From: Methylomarinum sp050304855
Lineage (GTDB): Bacteria; Pseudomonadota; Gammaproteobacteria; Methylococcales; Methylomonadaceae
Assembly (NCBI GenBank): GCA_050304855.1
Contig: JBNLEI010000029.1
Coordinates: 1 to 36,284 of the forward strand
Direction: 5' to 3'
Length of the DNA: 36,284 bases
Below, piece by piece: positions 24,890-32,264 of this stretch. Position 1 is the stretch's first letter. Every line of letters starts with the position of its first letter. The notes below the pieces were generated by a model. It saw only the letters and a list, made by a program, of their open reading frames with translations, was not told where the DNA came from and ran no database searches. The position numbers and the translations under genes are program-made.

Positions 24890-27379
24890 TTATCTGCTGC
24901 GAACCCGTGCTGTCGGCGTTGCGCTCGCCTCGTTAGACTGGCAAAGTTCATTACCGTTGAGCGCAGCCGGACGTACTACGTAGTAATACGTTGTTCCGTC
25001 CACTAATCCTGTATCCAAATAGGTCGAATAAGTGGATGTCGTTGAAGCGATTAATGCATACGGTCCACCGGCAACTGTACTGCGGTACACGTTATAGTGA
25101 TCGTCACCGGTAGCGGTCCAAACCAACTGCACTTTACCGCTCTTAGCACGCGCAACCAAATCATCGATACAAGCACATGCAGGATCTGCTGCGTCTTTGA
25201 CACTGACCTGTGTCGATGCGGTATCGCTCAAATCCCCGAGAGTACTGCTTGGGAAAGACGTCGCTGTTGTATCGGTCACTTTGAGTTTGATCAGATAATC
25301 GCCGATACCTAAAGCGGTGAAGAAAGCAGTCACGTCCGGTTGAGCACCTATTGCATCATCGTAAACATTATCACCATCCAAATCCCAAGCGTAGGTTTGA
25401 ATCGTGTCGCCTGGCTGACCGGGTTCGCTTAAGCCTTCATCCGGGTTAACCGAACCGGTTCCGTCTAAGAACCAAGGTTGGGATTGCGGACAAAATACAT
25501 AAGGTCCATCAGGATCGGCTGTCGGAGCCAACGGAGGCGTCGAAACTTTCACGATGATAATCGCATCATCGTGCAATTCGGGCGAACCGTTATCAGTGAC
25601 CCGTAAACCGATCGGATAATCACCTACCACAGGAAAACTGATTGTCGTTGTCGGACCTGTGGCGTCGTCGAACGCGCCGTCGTTATCCAAATCCCATTCC
25701 CAGGAATCGATGGACTTGCTAGGGTCTTGGCTGAACGATGTTGAGCCGTCCAACACGATGACCTGACCAGCGACAGCGGGATTAGGCAACGCTTGCGCGA
25801 CTGCAACAGGCACACCGGAAGCAAATACCGTTCTGTTCAACATGATAATCGCCCAAGCGGTTTCGAACGGATATTGCGTACTTGAGGCATTATGAGCGTA
25901 CCAATAACCGCTAGGGTGTTGATCATCAACCAGCGTTCTCGCCACTCCGTCAGTCGGATCGCCTTGGCTTACTTGTGCACTGTACCAATCAATCGGCGTC
26001 ACACCGGCAGTAGACGACTGCAGCAACGAAAGCGGCTCGGCAATACCATCACCATTTGCATCATGCAGCAACATGGACTTGGTAAATGAAAACAACCCGT
26101 AATAGTAGTTTTTAATATTGTTACTATAGCTCGTTCCGGCATTAGCAAAGTTGTTACGCAAGTAGGTTTCGGAAATATCCCACCATCCAGTCGCATCTCC
26201 GCGACCGATACCGTCCATGACCATTTGCACCATCGCTGAAGGCGTAGTCGCGTAGGGCCCCCAAATTGGACTTGTACTGGTGTAACCAGCAACCCCGGTT
26301 GTTTCATTATGTGAAGTATCAATCCAGACGCGGTTCCAGTCTTTCACTATTTGAGGAATGATCGCACCAAACTGACGCTCTGCAGCAATCATACCGATAG
26401 CGGCCCACTGCGCAGCCGAACCATCTGGAAATTGATTACAGCTGTATCTCCATCCACCTCCGCCTGTGGTATCGTATTGGCAGTAACTATAGAAATCCAC
26501 CATATCCTGAACAATATCGGCATATGTTCTGCCAGCCGCGGGCCCTGTAGTCGCCAATGCCGCCGGGGTTCCGCTCGCAACGATCGCATCAATAAACGTA
26601 CCGCCTTGATAAAAATCATCAGATTGATTTATTTCAATACCTTGAGTATTACCATTTGCATCGGGGTTAAATGTCCCTAGTCCATTAGTTTGCGAAGTCG
26701 GTATGGTCGAAACCTGTAGATTTTCGAAGACCATTTTCATCGCACGTTGCACTGTCTCGGTATAAGGGTTTGTCACCGCACCAGTTTCTAAATGACCGTT
26801 AACAAAAAAAGCCGTTACGTTGGCGGGCGTGACAGCATGCCAAGTTGAAGAGGCACAAAACGAACCACAACTGGTACCCTGATCCCAATCACCCGCTTGC
26901 TGCGCAGGCGGACCGGCAAGATCAAAACGACGCATGGTTCTATGTAAATACCAAAGACCTTCATCAATGGCGACATTCACCTCAACGTCTAGAGACTGTG
27001 CCTGAATCTGCACCAGATAAATCTCGCTATCGGACTCGCCGGTATTAGTGTCCTCTACTGTTAACCGAGCTGTGAAGATATCTCCCGCGCTGCCAGTATA
27101 GGTATGACTGACACCGATGTTATATTGATTGCTGACGATACCGTCAGACGTAGGCGAACCGTCACCAAAATCCCAGGAATACGTAAAATTCGCCCCCTGA
27201 ACGTTAGCAGTCCCTTTAAGGGAGATACTTTTTCCCGACCAAGTATCATGAGGGATTAATGGGTTAGTCGCCACCCACGGCACCGTTTTTACTTCCGGCT
27301 GTACTGCCATCGCTGCACCGCTGATACTCAGCAGTAACAGCGAACCCAATACAGCCAATTTATTCGTTTTAGATTTCAT
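24890..27379 (-). CDS. Large exported protein with PKD, alpha/alpha-toroid and FN3-like domains
   Basis: 829 residues with a signal peptide (LAVLGSLLLLSISGAAMA, about 8-25). A first PKD domain (about 35-130) contains YSWDFGDGSPTSDG. A long helical region (about 135-525) begins VNVAIDEGLWYLHRTMRRFD and repeats Trp/Gly/Tyr-rich blocks such as GGGWRYSCNQFPDGSAAQWA and QHPSGYWYAHNASST, suggesting a terpene-cyclase-like alpha/alpha toroid. Two more PKD domains follow (about 530-735: SWEWDLDNDGAFDD and YAWDLDGDNVYDD), then an FN3-like domain (about 740-822: HYNVYRSTVAGGPY, GTTYYYVVRPA). It has no PEP-CTERM tail or membrane anchor. PKD and FN3 modules bind partners or polysaccharides in exported proteins; the toroid's role is unknown. 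A strong ribosome site (GAGGACAGG) precedes the ATG. The PEP-CTERM gene lies just upstream. Confidence 0.83.
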   Translation of the reverse strand: MKSKTNKLAVLGSLLLLSISGAAMAVQPEVKTVPWVATNPLIPHDTWSGKSISLKGTANVQGANFTYSWDFGDGSPTSDGIVSNQYNIGVSHTYTGSAGDIFTARLTVEDTNTGESDSEIYLVQIQAQSLDVEVNVAIDEGLWYLHRTMRRFDLAGPPAQQAGDWDQGTSCGSFCASSTWHAVTPANVTAFFVNGHLETGAVTNPYTETVQRAMKMVFENLQVSTIPTSQTNGLGTFNPDANGNTQGIEINQSDDFYQGGTFIDAIVASGTPAALATTGPAAGRTYADIVQDMVDFYSYCQYDTTGGGGWRYSCNQFPDGSAAQWAAIGMIAAERQFGAIIPQIVKDWNRVWIDTSHNETTGVAGYTSTSPIWGPYATTPSAMVQMVMDGIGRGDATGWWDISETYLRNNFANAGTSYSNNIKNYYYGLFSFTKSMLLHDANGDGIAEPLSLLQSSTAGVTPIDWYSAQVSQGDPTDGVARTLVDDQHPSGYWYAHNASSTQYPFETAWAIIMLNRTVFASGVPVAVAQALPNPAVAGQVIVLDGSTSFSQDPSKSIDSWEWDLDNDGAFDDATGPTTTISFPVVGDYPIGLRVTDNGSPELHDDAIIIVKVSTPPLAPTADPDGPYVFCPQSQPWFLDGTGSVNPDEGLSEPGQPGDTIQTYAWDLDGDNVYDDAIGAQPDVTAFFTALGIGDYLIKLKVTDTTATSFPSSTLGDLSDTASTQVSVKDAADPACACIDDLVARAKSGKVQLVWTATGDDHYNVYRSTVAGGPYALIASTTSTYSTYLDTGLVDGTTYYYVVRPAALNGNELCQSNEASATPTARVRSR

Positions 27380-27511
27380 TGTCCTGTCCTCTTAAAACCT
27401 TGAACATTTATTATTCTGCTTGAGATCGTCCCTGATTCGTTCGGTCGAAATCGACACCGCTAAGAGCCATTCGCCTACTACCAGCTTCCATTCAGCAATG
27501 TTGTTCTTTTA

Positions 27512-28222
27512 TTAACCGATTTTTTTTCTTGACCGATACTGCGCAGTAAAACCGATCAAACCAGCCCCAAACAACCACAAGATTGAAGGCTCTGGGACGG
27601 AAGGACCCGGGCCCGGACCGCCGCTCCGAATATCGAGCGAACCGCGCAGATAGATAGAAACATCGGAATCTGGATCAGTGTGCACTAAGCGGAAAAAAGA
27701 ATCGCCGGGGTCCACTGTACTCAAAACCAACGAAATGAGAGCCGTTTCATCGACACCCAAACTGAAATCCCACCCCATCGCCATCGATACGTCATCCGGG
27801 AAGACCGTATTTCCGTATACTGAGGTGCCAATTCCATTATCGAGGGCACTATTTTGAAAATTCTCGTAAATATCCCCATCGAACCATCCAGGCTCATCGA
27901 TCTCCCAGCTCTGTCCCGCCGCGGCACTTCCGATAGTTGAACCCACTTCGTTAAAGTAAGTATTCACCGCTTCATCGATTTCATGATCGAAGAACGCGCC
28001 GAAACTATGAGAACCCGCACTGTTTATACTAAAACTAATTGACCCTAATCCCGTATTCGTATCAAAACCACCTAGGTTAAGCCCAGGAAGAGAGGTCGCC
28101 ACCGTTCCGTCAATATTGAAAGCATAATCGTATAGATTAATGTCGCCAACCGCGGAATTTGCCATCTGACTGCCAAGAACTAATGGTACTGCAGCCAACA
28201 TCGTTTTTATCTTGGTGTTCAT
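27512..28222 (-). CDS. PEP-CTERM sorting domain-containing exported protein
   Basis: 236 residues with a Sec signal peptide (MLAAVPLVLGSQMANSA) and a C-terminal PEP-CTERM tail: VPEPS, a hydrophobic helix (ILWLFGAGLIGFTA) and a basic end (YRSRKKIG). PEP-CTERM tails are cleaved and processed by exosortase, usually for surface or extracellular-matrix proteins; no exosortase gene is in the window. The mature part is beta-rich and Gly/Asp-rich (GGFDTNTGLGSISFSINSAG) and resembles generic PEP-CTERM passenger domains with no recognised activity. A GGAG ribosome site precedes the ATG. A gap of about 130 bases leads to the PKD/toroid gene, which may be co-transcribed. The upstream region is long and carries palindromes that could be regulatory. 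Confidence 0.9.
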   Translation of the reverse strand: MNTKIKTMLAAVPLVLGSQMANSAVGDINLYDYAFNIDGTVATSLPGLNLGGFDTNTGLGSISFSINSAGSHSFGAFFDHEIDEAVNTYFNEVGSTIGSAAAGQSWEIDEPGWFDGDIYENFQNSALDNGIGTSVYGNTVFPDDVSMAMGWDFSLGVDETALISLVLSTVDPGDSFFRLVHTDPDSDVSIYLRGSLDIRSGGPGPGPSVPEPSILWLFGAGLIGFTAQYRSRKKIG

Positions 28223-28508
28223 CTTAATATCTCCGATGAAATCTCAAAATTTAAAGGTTTATCCCTTGCGCTTATAACAGAAAATCTTCCGAGTAAAACA
28301 GGCTTTGAACACCCTTCATTTCGAAAACGGTAATCCAGCAGATTTTCTTTTACGCACTCATTCAATAATTCGCTTGTCCTTTGCAAAATAAGAGCTGAAC
28401 CTTTTATCTCGTCCTTACCAAGATAAGATATCCCGGTTCATTCCGTTCCACATAAAGTTTCTTCCGTTTATGTAAGTAGCTTACTACGCTCTGCAGACCC
28501 AGCACCAT

Positions 28509-28522
28509 TGTACTTAAGTACA
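28509..28522. repeat. Perfect 14-base palindrome
   Basis: TGTACTTAAGTACA is fully self-complementary and lies about 290 bases upstream of the PEP-CTERM gene. A shorter inverted repeat, GTAAG-TAG-CTTAC, lies just before it near 28471-28483. A dimeric regulator operator is one possibility; no known motif is recognised. Confidence 0.6.
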
Positions 28523-28573
28523 GTTTTGCGTTTCATGCCCACCTTGCTAAAATCATCCGCCTCTAGAGAAGCA

Positions 28574-28593
28574 GTTTTAAATTTATTTAAAAC
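28574..28593. repeat. AT-rich inverted repeat (8-bp stem, 4-base loop)
   Basis: GTTTTAAA and TTTAAAAC flank TTTA, giving a perfect 8-bp stem with a tetraloop. It could be a weak hairpin or an operator. It has no GC-rich stem, so it is not a standard terminator. Confidence 0.5.
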
Positions 28594-29031
28594 TTCCTAA
28601 GCGCTTGAAAACATTATGCCTTACTCAGCTCTTAATACCCTGCAAGATATATACCTATTTACAATTATCTGATTTTTAAGCAAAAAAAAATAACCCCGTC
28701 TTTTTATGTAAAAAAACTTGACACTTTCCGGCAATTCTACATGTGAGGTTTATCAATTCGCACGTTGTTTAACACTTCAGTGCAATCACATGCTCTACCT
28801 AAGCTGGCTTAATATAAGACGCTTAGTTGACTCATCGCCGGCTTTCCATCTGGGTTATAAGAGTCTTAATCAGATCAAGATGGAGATGGGTCGATTACAA
28901 AAGGCACCGAGTGGCGTATCATTTTTCTCGAATACCTCAATCGTCCGTATTCCAAGCTAAAAGCCCTCATCATTTTTGACTATACTTACAACACTAGAAC
29001 CTTTTACACTAAAACAACTTGCCTTTTGGTG

Positions 29032-29087
29032 TTTTCGCTCAACATCAAGGAGGTGCTCGATGCCACTGTTTTCACCTTCGGCGAAAA
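29032..29087 (+). promoter_or_regulatory. Candidate leader structure upstream of the inositol-phosphate synthase gene
   Basis: Three pairings compete. TTTTCGC (29032-29038) can pair with GCGAAAA (29081-29087). GGAGGTG (29049-29055, inside the Shine-Dalgarno) can pair with CACCTTC (29073-29079, one G-U). A local hairpin, TTTTC-x-CC-TTC-GG-x-GAAAA (29069-29087), excludes the other two. No U-tract follows, so translational control is more likely than termination. These are complementarities read by eye, without folding energies. Confidence 0.3.
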
Positions 29088-29101
29088 GCGAATCGGATTA
29101 A
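29060..29101 (+). CDS. Possible 13-codon leader peptide
   Basis: A consensus Shine-Dalgarno, AAGGAGGTG (29047-29055), stands four bases before an ATG that opens a frame of 13 codons (MPLFSPSAKSESD) ending in TAA. This is by far the best ribosome site in the neighbourhood, while the inositol-phosphate synthase ATG 36 bases downstream of the TAA has no clear one. The peptide resembles no family I recognise, and it has no run of a single regulatory amino acid. It could be a leader peptide, the remnant of a former gene start, or chance. Confidence 0.3.
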   Translation: MPLFSPSAKSESD

Positions 29102-29137
29102 CTGCGCCTTAAACGACACGATAATATTTAAATACCT

Positions 29138-30325
29138 ATGAAGAAAAATTATGGAAGAACTGGAATTTGGCTGATTGGCGCCTACGGAGATATTGCGACA
29201 ACTCTCATTGTCGGAAAATGCGCGATGCAAGAAAAACTCGTCCCACCAACAGGACTCGTTTCCGAATTATCCCCCATGAATCAACTGGATCTTATCGCCA
29301 CCGACGATTTGATCATCGGCGGGCATGATATCGTTGAGCGCTCATTACCGGAACAGGCCGAGATTATCTGCGAGCGATCAAAAACCTACTCTTTTCGACT
29401 TTTGCAACAAATCAAATTCCGACTTGAAACCATTGACCAATCGATTTGTACGATTCCGGAGCTATCTTGGGATGTCACCGATCCCCCTGTTAATTCGCCT
29501 TCACTCGCTCAATTGTGTAAAAAATTCCGACAAATTTTGACGGAATTCGCTGACGCCCACCAACTCGATCATGTGATTGTCGTCAATCTGGCGTCCGCAG
29601 AAGCACAAACTCCCGTTTCCGAATCTCACGATCGGCTCGCCTTGTTTGAGGAACTGATCGCCAAAGATCGCAAAGATTCAGTCTCCCCCAGTATGTTTTA
29701 TGCCTATGCTGCATTTTTGGAGGGCTATTCTTTTGTCAACTTCACGCCCAACCCTGGGCCAGCCATTTCCGCCTTATCCACATTGGCAGCACAAAAACAA
29801 TCTGCCTATTGCGGTAACGACGGCAAGACCGGGGAAACCTTGCTAAAAACGGTTCTTGCGCCTATGTTTGCAGCCCGAAACCTAAAAATACTGAGCTGGG
29901 AAGGTGTCAATTTGCTGGGCAATGACGACGGCAAGACCTTGAACGAACCGGATAAATGTAAAAACAAACTCGCAAACAAAAGCGTGGTACTGCCACAAAT
30001 TCTCGGTTACCCGGTACATTCGAACGTCAGTATCAACTATGTTCCTTCTTTAGGGGATTGGAAAACCGCCTGGGATTTGATTCATTTTCAAGGGTTCCTC
30101 GATGTACCGATGACCATGCAGTTTACATGGCAAGGCTGCGATTCGATTTTAGCAGCACCTTTAGTCTTGGATTTAATCAGATTTACTGAATTTGCTCATC
30201 GGAACGGAGAAAGTGGAACCTTGGTGCATTTGGCCTGTTTTTTTAAAAACCCGCTGAACTGCGATCAGCACCATTTCTTTAAACAATTTGAGCTGTTGAT
30301 CGATTACACCCGTCAGCATCTGTAA
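29138..30325 (+). CDS. Myo-inositol-phosphate synthase family protein
   Basis: 395 residues. An N-terminal NAD-binding Rossmann segment reads GIWLIGAYGDIATT (residues 9-22). The catalytic-domain motifs are clear: VNFTPNPGPAISAL, YCGNDGKTGETLLKTVLAPM, LSWEGVNLLGNDDGKTLNEP and HSNVSINYVPSLGDWKTAWD, with the lysines expected at the active site. The family converts glucose 6-phosphate to inositol phosphate with NAD+ in the cytoplasm. As I recall, homologues of this gene accompany ebo clusters in several proteobacteria, so it is probably a functional partner of the eboC-eboF genes 7 kb to the left. The ATG lacks a good ribosome site; a short leader frame with a consensus site lies just upstream. 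The 76-base gap to the next gene leaves operon membership open. Confidence 0.88.
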   Translation: MKKNYGRTGIWLIGAYGDIATTLIVGKCAMQEKLVPPTGLVSELSPMNQLDLIATDDLIIGGHDIVERSLPEQAEIICERSKTYSFRLLQQIKFRLETIDQSICTIPELSWDVTDPPVNSPSLAQLCKKFRQILTEFADAHQLDHVIVVNLASAEAQTPVSESHDRLALFEELIAKDRKDSVSPSMFYAYAAFLEGYSFVNFTPNPGPAISALSTLAAQKQSAYCGNDGKTGETLLKTVLAPMFAARNLKILSWEGVNLLGNDDGKTLNEPDKCKNKLANKSVVLPQILGYPVHSNVSINYVPSLGDWKTAWDLIHFQGFLDVPMTMQFTWQGCDSILAAPLVLDLIRFTEFAHRNGESGTLVHLACFFKNPLNCDQHHFFKQFELLIDYTRQHL

Positions 30326-30400
30326 ATCAACCCCTATGACTAATAATTCCCAACCATAAAATTATTGCTTTTTTCTTGTACCCTCTTAGAAAACATTTGA

Positions 30401-31153
30401 TTGGCTAGTTGGACAACTCGGTTTAGCGGAATGATTTTAAAAACTGCGAATTTTAAAATTTTACATCCTTACATTTCCAGTTGGTTCATGACCGTTATAC
30501 TGACTTGGTTGGCGTTTTCAATATTGGATCAGGAATTTCAGAATCTCGGCATTAAACCCAGCATATTGGTTTTAACCCATTTAACGCTCGGCTTTGGTTA
30601 TTTACTCACTCCAAGTCCGTCAGCATCGCTCAAAACGCTTGAAATATCGGTTTGGAGCCTTGCTATTTTATTAGCGTTCATATTACCCTCCGTAATAATT
30701 TATCGTCATTCCGATGACTTTAAATTATGCTTACGGATCGCACCCGCGATTTTCATTTTTGCTTTTTTTATCTTGAGCCTGACTCGGGGATTATTACGCA
30801 GTTTTAACGATAATGACCATATACCGGTATTGGTTTTCTATTCTATCGTTGTTATCGCAACTTTACCTTTATGGATTTCGCCTTGGGCCGAACTAATTGC
30901 CCAAAACGCTACTGCCTTTTCAGTATCGCTGTGGTGCAGCCCATTGACATACTTCGCTACTTTTTTAGACTATGATTATCTGCGCGGCGAATGGTTTTAT
31001 CGCAATACGCCCTACGGGATGATGAGATACGATTACCCCCACAGTTTATGGAACAGTGCGGTATATCTTGTACTTGCCTTGTTATTGCTCACCATAAAAA
31101 AGCCAACAAACATCCACTCTAAAACTAAGGAGAATCAGCCTTATGCTTCGTAA
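30401..31153 (+). CDS. Polytopic membrane protein of unknown family
   Basis: 250 residues from a TTG start; an ATG at 30431 (residue 11) is an equally good start. Roughly six or seven hydrophobic segments are visible, for example FMTVILTWLAFSIL, LAILLAFILPSVIIY, APAIFIFAFFILSLT and VYLVLALLLLTI. It somewhat resembles permease subunits found beside MoxR or ABC-2 systems, but no signature is clear and there is no companion ATPase of ABC type in view. It heads the right-hand operon; its end overlaps the toroid protein gene by 11 bases, so the two products are probably made together. Confidence 0.7.
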   Translation: MASWTTRFSGMILKTANFKILHPYISSWFMTVILTWLAFSILDQEFQNLGIKPSILVLTHLTLGFGYLLTPSPSASLKTLEISVWSLAILLAFILPSVIIYRHSDDFKLCLRIAPAIFIFAFFILSLTRGLLRSFNDNDHIPVLVFYSIVVIATLPLWISPWAELIAQNATAFSVSLWCSPLTYFATFLDYDYLRGEWFYRNTPYGMMRYDYPHSLWNSAVYLVLALLLLTIKKPTNIHSKTKENQPYAS

Positions 31154-32219
31154 AACATTCCTCCCCGTCTTATTGATAGCCAGTTTTTTTCTGCCCAATA
31201 CCGGTCATGCTGATGTCTCCATGGCTCCTGAGCTTAAAAATCAAGCTAAACGTTCCATCGACGCCGGTTTACATTATCTTCGGGAAAACCAGCAAGCCAA
31301 TGGCTCCTGGTCAAACTCCGTTGGCATTACTGCATTAGCACTTCGCGCTTTCCTGGAGAGCCCTCGCCAGTACAACGAAGAAGATGGTCCATTCATTACC
31401 AAACCGATTCAATTCATTTTGAGCCATGTCAAACCTAACGGAGCCATCAGCGAAAGTATTCAAAACATGAATTACAATACCGCTGTCGCCATTACTGCGC
31501 TGAAAGCCACGAATAACCCTAAATACACCGACATCATTAATAATGGGCAAAAATTCATCAAGGGCTTGCAGCTCGATGAACAAAAAGAATACGACCCCGA
31601 GCACAAATATTATGGCGGCATCGGCTATGGCGGCGACGAACGTCCTGACCTTTCTAATCAATATATTGCATTGGAAGCCCTGAAAGCCACGGAACTTAAG
31701 TCCGATGACCCGGTCTGGCAGCGTGCACTCGCTTTTATCAGCCGTTCTCAAAATAACAGTGAAACCAATGACCAGAGCTGGGCCAAAAATGATGGCGGCT
31801 TTACCTATATGCCCGGTTACAGTCCGAATGGTGAAACTAATTCTTATGGCGGCATGACCCATGCCGGTTTAATCGGCTTACTATTTGCCGGTGTAGAAAA
31901 AGAAGACCCCAGAGTAAAAGCTGCTTACAATTGGATTCGAGACAATTACACACTTGACGCTAACCCAGGCGCTTTAAAAGACCAAGGACTCTTTTATTAT
32001 TACAATGCTTTTGCAAAAAGCATGTTCGCTTATGGCGAAGCTGAACTCACAGATAGCAAAGGCGTCGTTCATAATTGGCGCGATGACCTAGCCAAAAAAC
32101 TTCTCAGTCTTCAAGACAAAGAAGGATATTGGGTCAATAGTAACGCCAGATGGTGGGAAAACGACAAAAATCTAGTGACATCATGGAGTGTCATCGCATT
32201 GAATTTCGCGGTGCGCTAA
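31143..32219 (+). CDS. Exported prenyltransferase/squalene-cyclase-repeat (alpha/alpha-toroid) protein
   Basis: 358 residues. The ATG has a strong AAGGAG ribosome site inside the preceding gene. A signal peptide (LPVLLIASFFLPNTGHA) precedes a helical mature domain with squalene/prenyltransferase-type repeats: NQQANGSWSNS, HVKPNGAISES, YYGGIGYGGDERPDLSNQ, NDGGFTYMPG and LQDKEGYWVNSNA. These Gly/Trp/Tyr turns (QxxxGxW pattern) build an alpha/alpha toroid. The DxDD acid motif of squalene-hopene cyclases is absent, so it is unlikely to cyclise squalene. It may bind or process another ligand, or act like the toroid domains of complement-type proteins. It sits in an operon with a MoxR ATPase, pointing to envelope maturation. 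Confidence 0.85.
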   Translation: MLRKTFLPVLLIASFFLPNTGHADVSMAPELKNQAKRSIDAGLHYLRENQQANGSWSNSVGITALALRAFLESPRQYNEEDGPFITKPIQFILSHVKPNGAISESIQNMNYNTAVAITALKATNNPKYTDIINNGQKFIKGLQLDEQKEYDPEHKYYGGIGYGGDERPDLSNQYIALEALKATELKSDDPVWQRALAFISRSQNNSETNDQSWAKNDGGFTYMPGYSPNGETNSYGGMTHAGLIGLLFAGVEKEDPRVKAAYNWIRDNYTLDANPGALKDQGLFYYYNAFAKSMFAYGEAELTDSKGVVHNWRDDLAKKLLSLQDKEGYWVNSNARWWENDKNLVTSWSVIALNFAVR

Positions 32220-32264
32220 CTCAAGCATGGAATCTTAAGCCGTCCTCATTCAAGACGCTCGAGC

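Larger units (their letters stand above)
28223..29031. other. Gene-poor divergent region between the PEP-CTERM gene and the ino1-like gene
   Basis: About 0.8 kb without a convincing gene. It must hold the promoter of the minus-strand PEP-CTERM gene and that of the plus-strand inositol-phosphate synthase gene. I see a perfect 14-base palindrome (28509-28522), an 8-bp-stem AT-rich hairpin (28574-28593) and a TATACT at 28981-28986 that could be a -10 box for the plus strand, though its -35 is poor. An 80-codon frame at 28718-28960 has a TTG start, no ribosome site and an atypical composition, and is not called. I looked for sigma-54 -24/-12 elements on the minus strand upstream of the PEP-CTERM gene and found no good match. 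Confidence 0.5.

Noticed and set aside
28718..28960. 80-codon plus-strand frame in the gene-poor gap
   Set aside because: It starts with TTG, has no ribosome site, shows no recognisable motif or membrane pattern and lies in AT-rich non-coding-looking sequence.
31335..31862. 175-codon minus-strand frame inside the toroid gene
   Set aside because: It is antisense to a clear signal-peptide-bearing gene; the residue pattern reflects codon bias of the real gene.
31143..32219. Squalene-hopene cyclase or prenyltransferase enzyme
   Set aside because: Despite the repeat pattern there is no DxDD motif, the protein is half the normal length of squalene cyclases, and it is exported.
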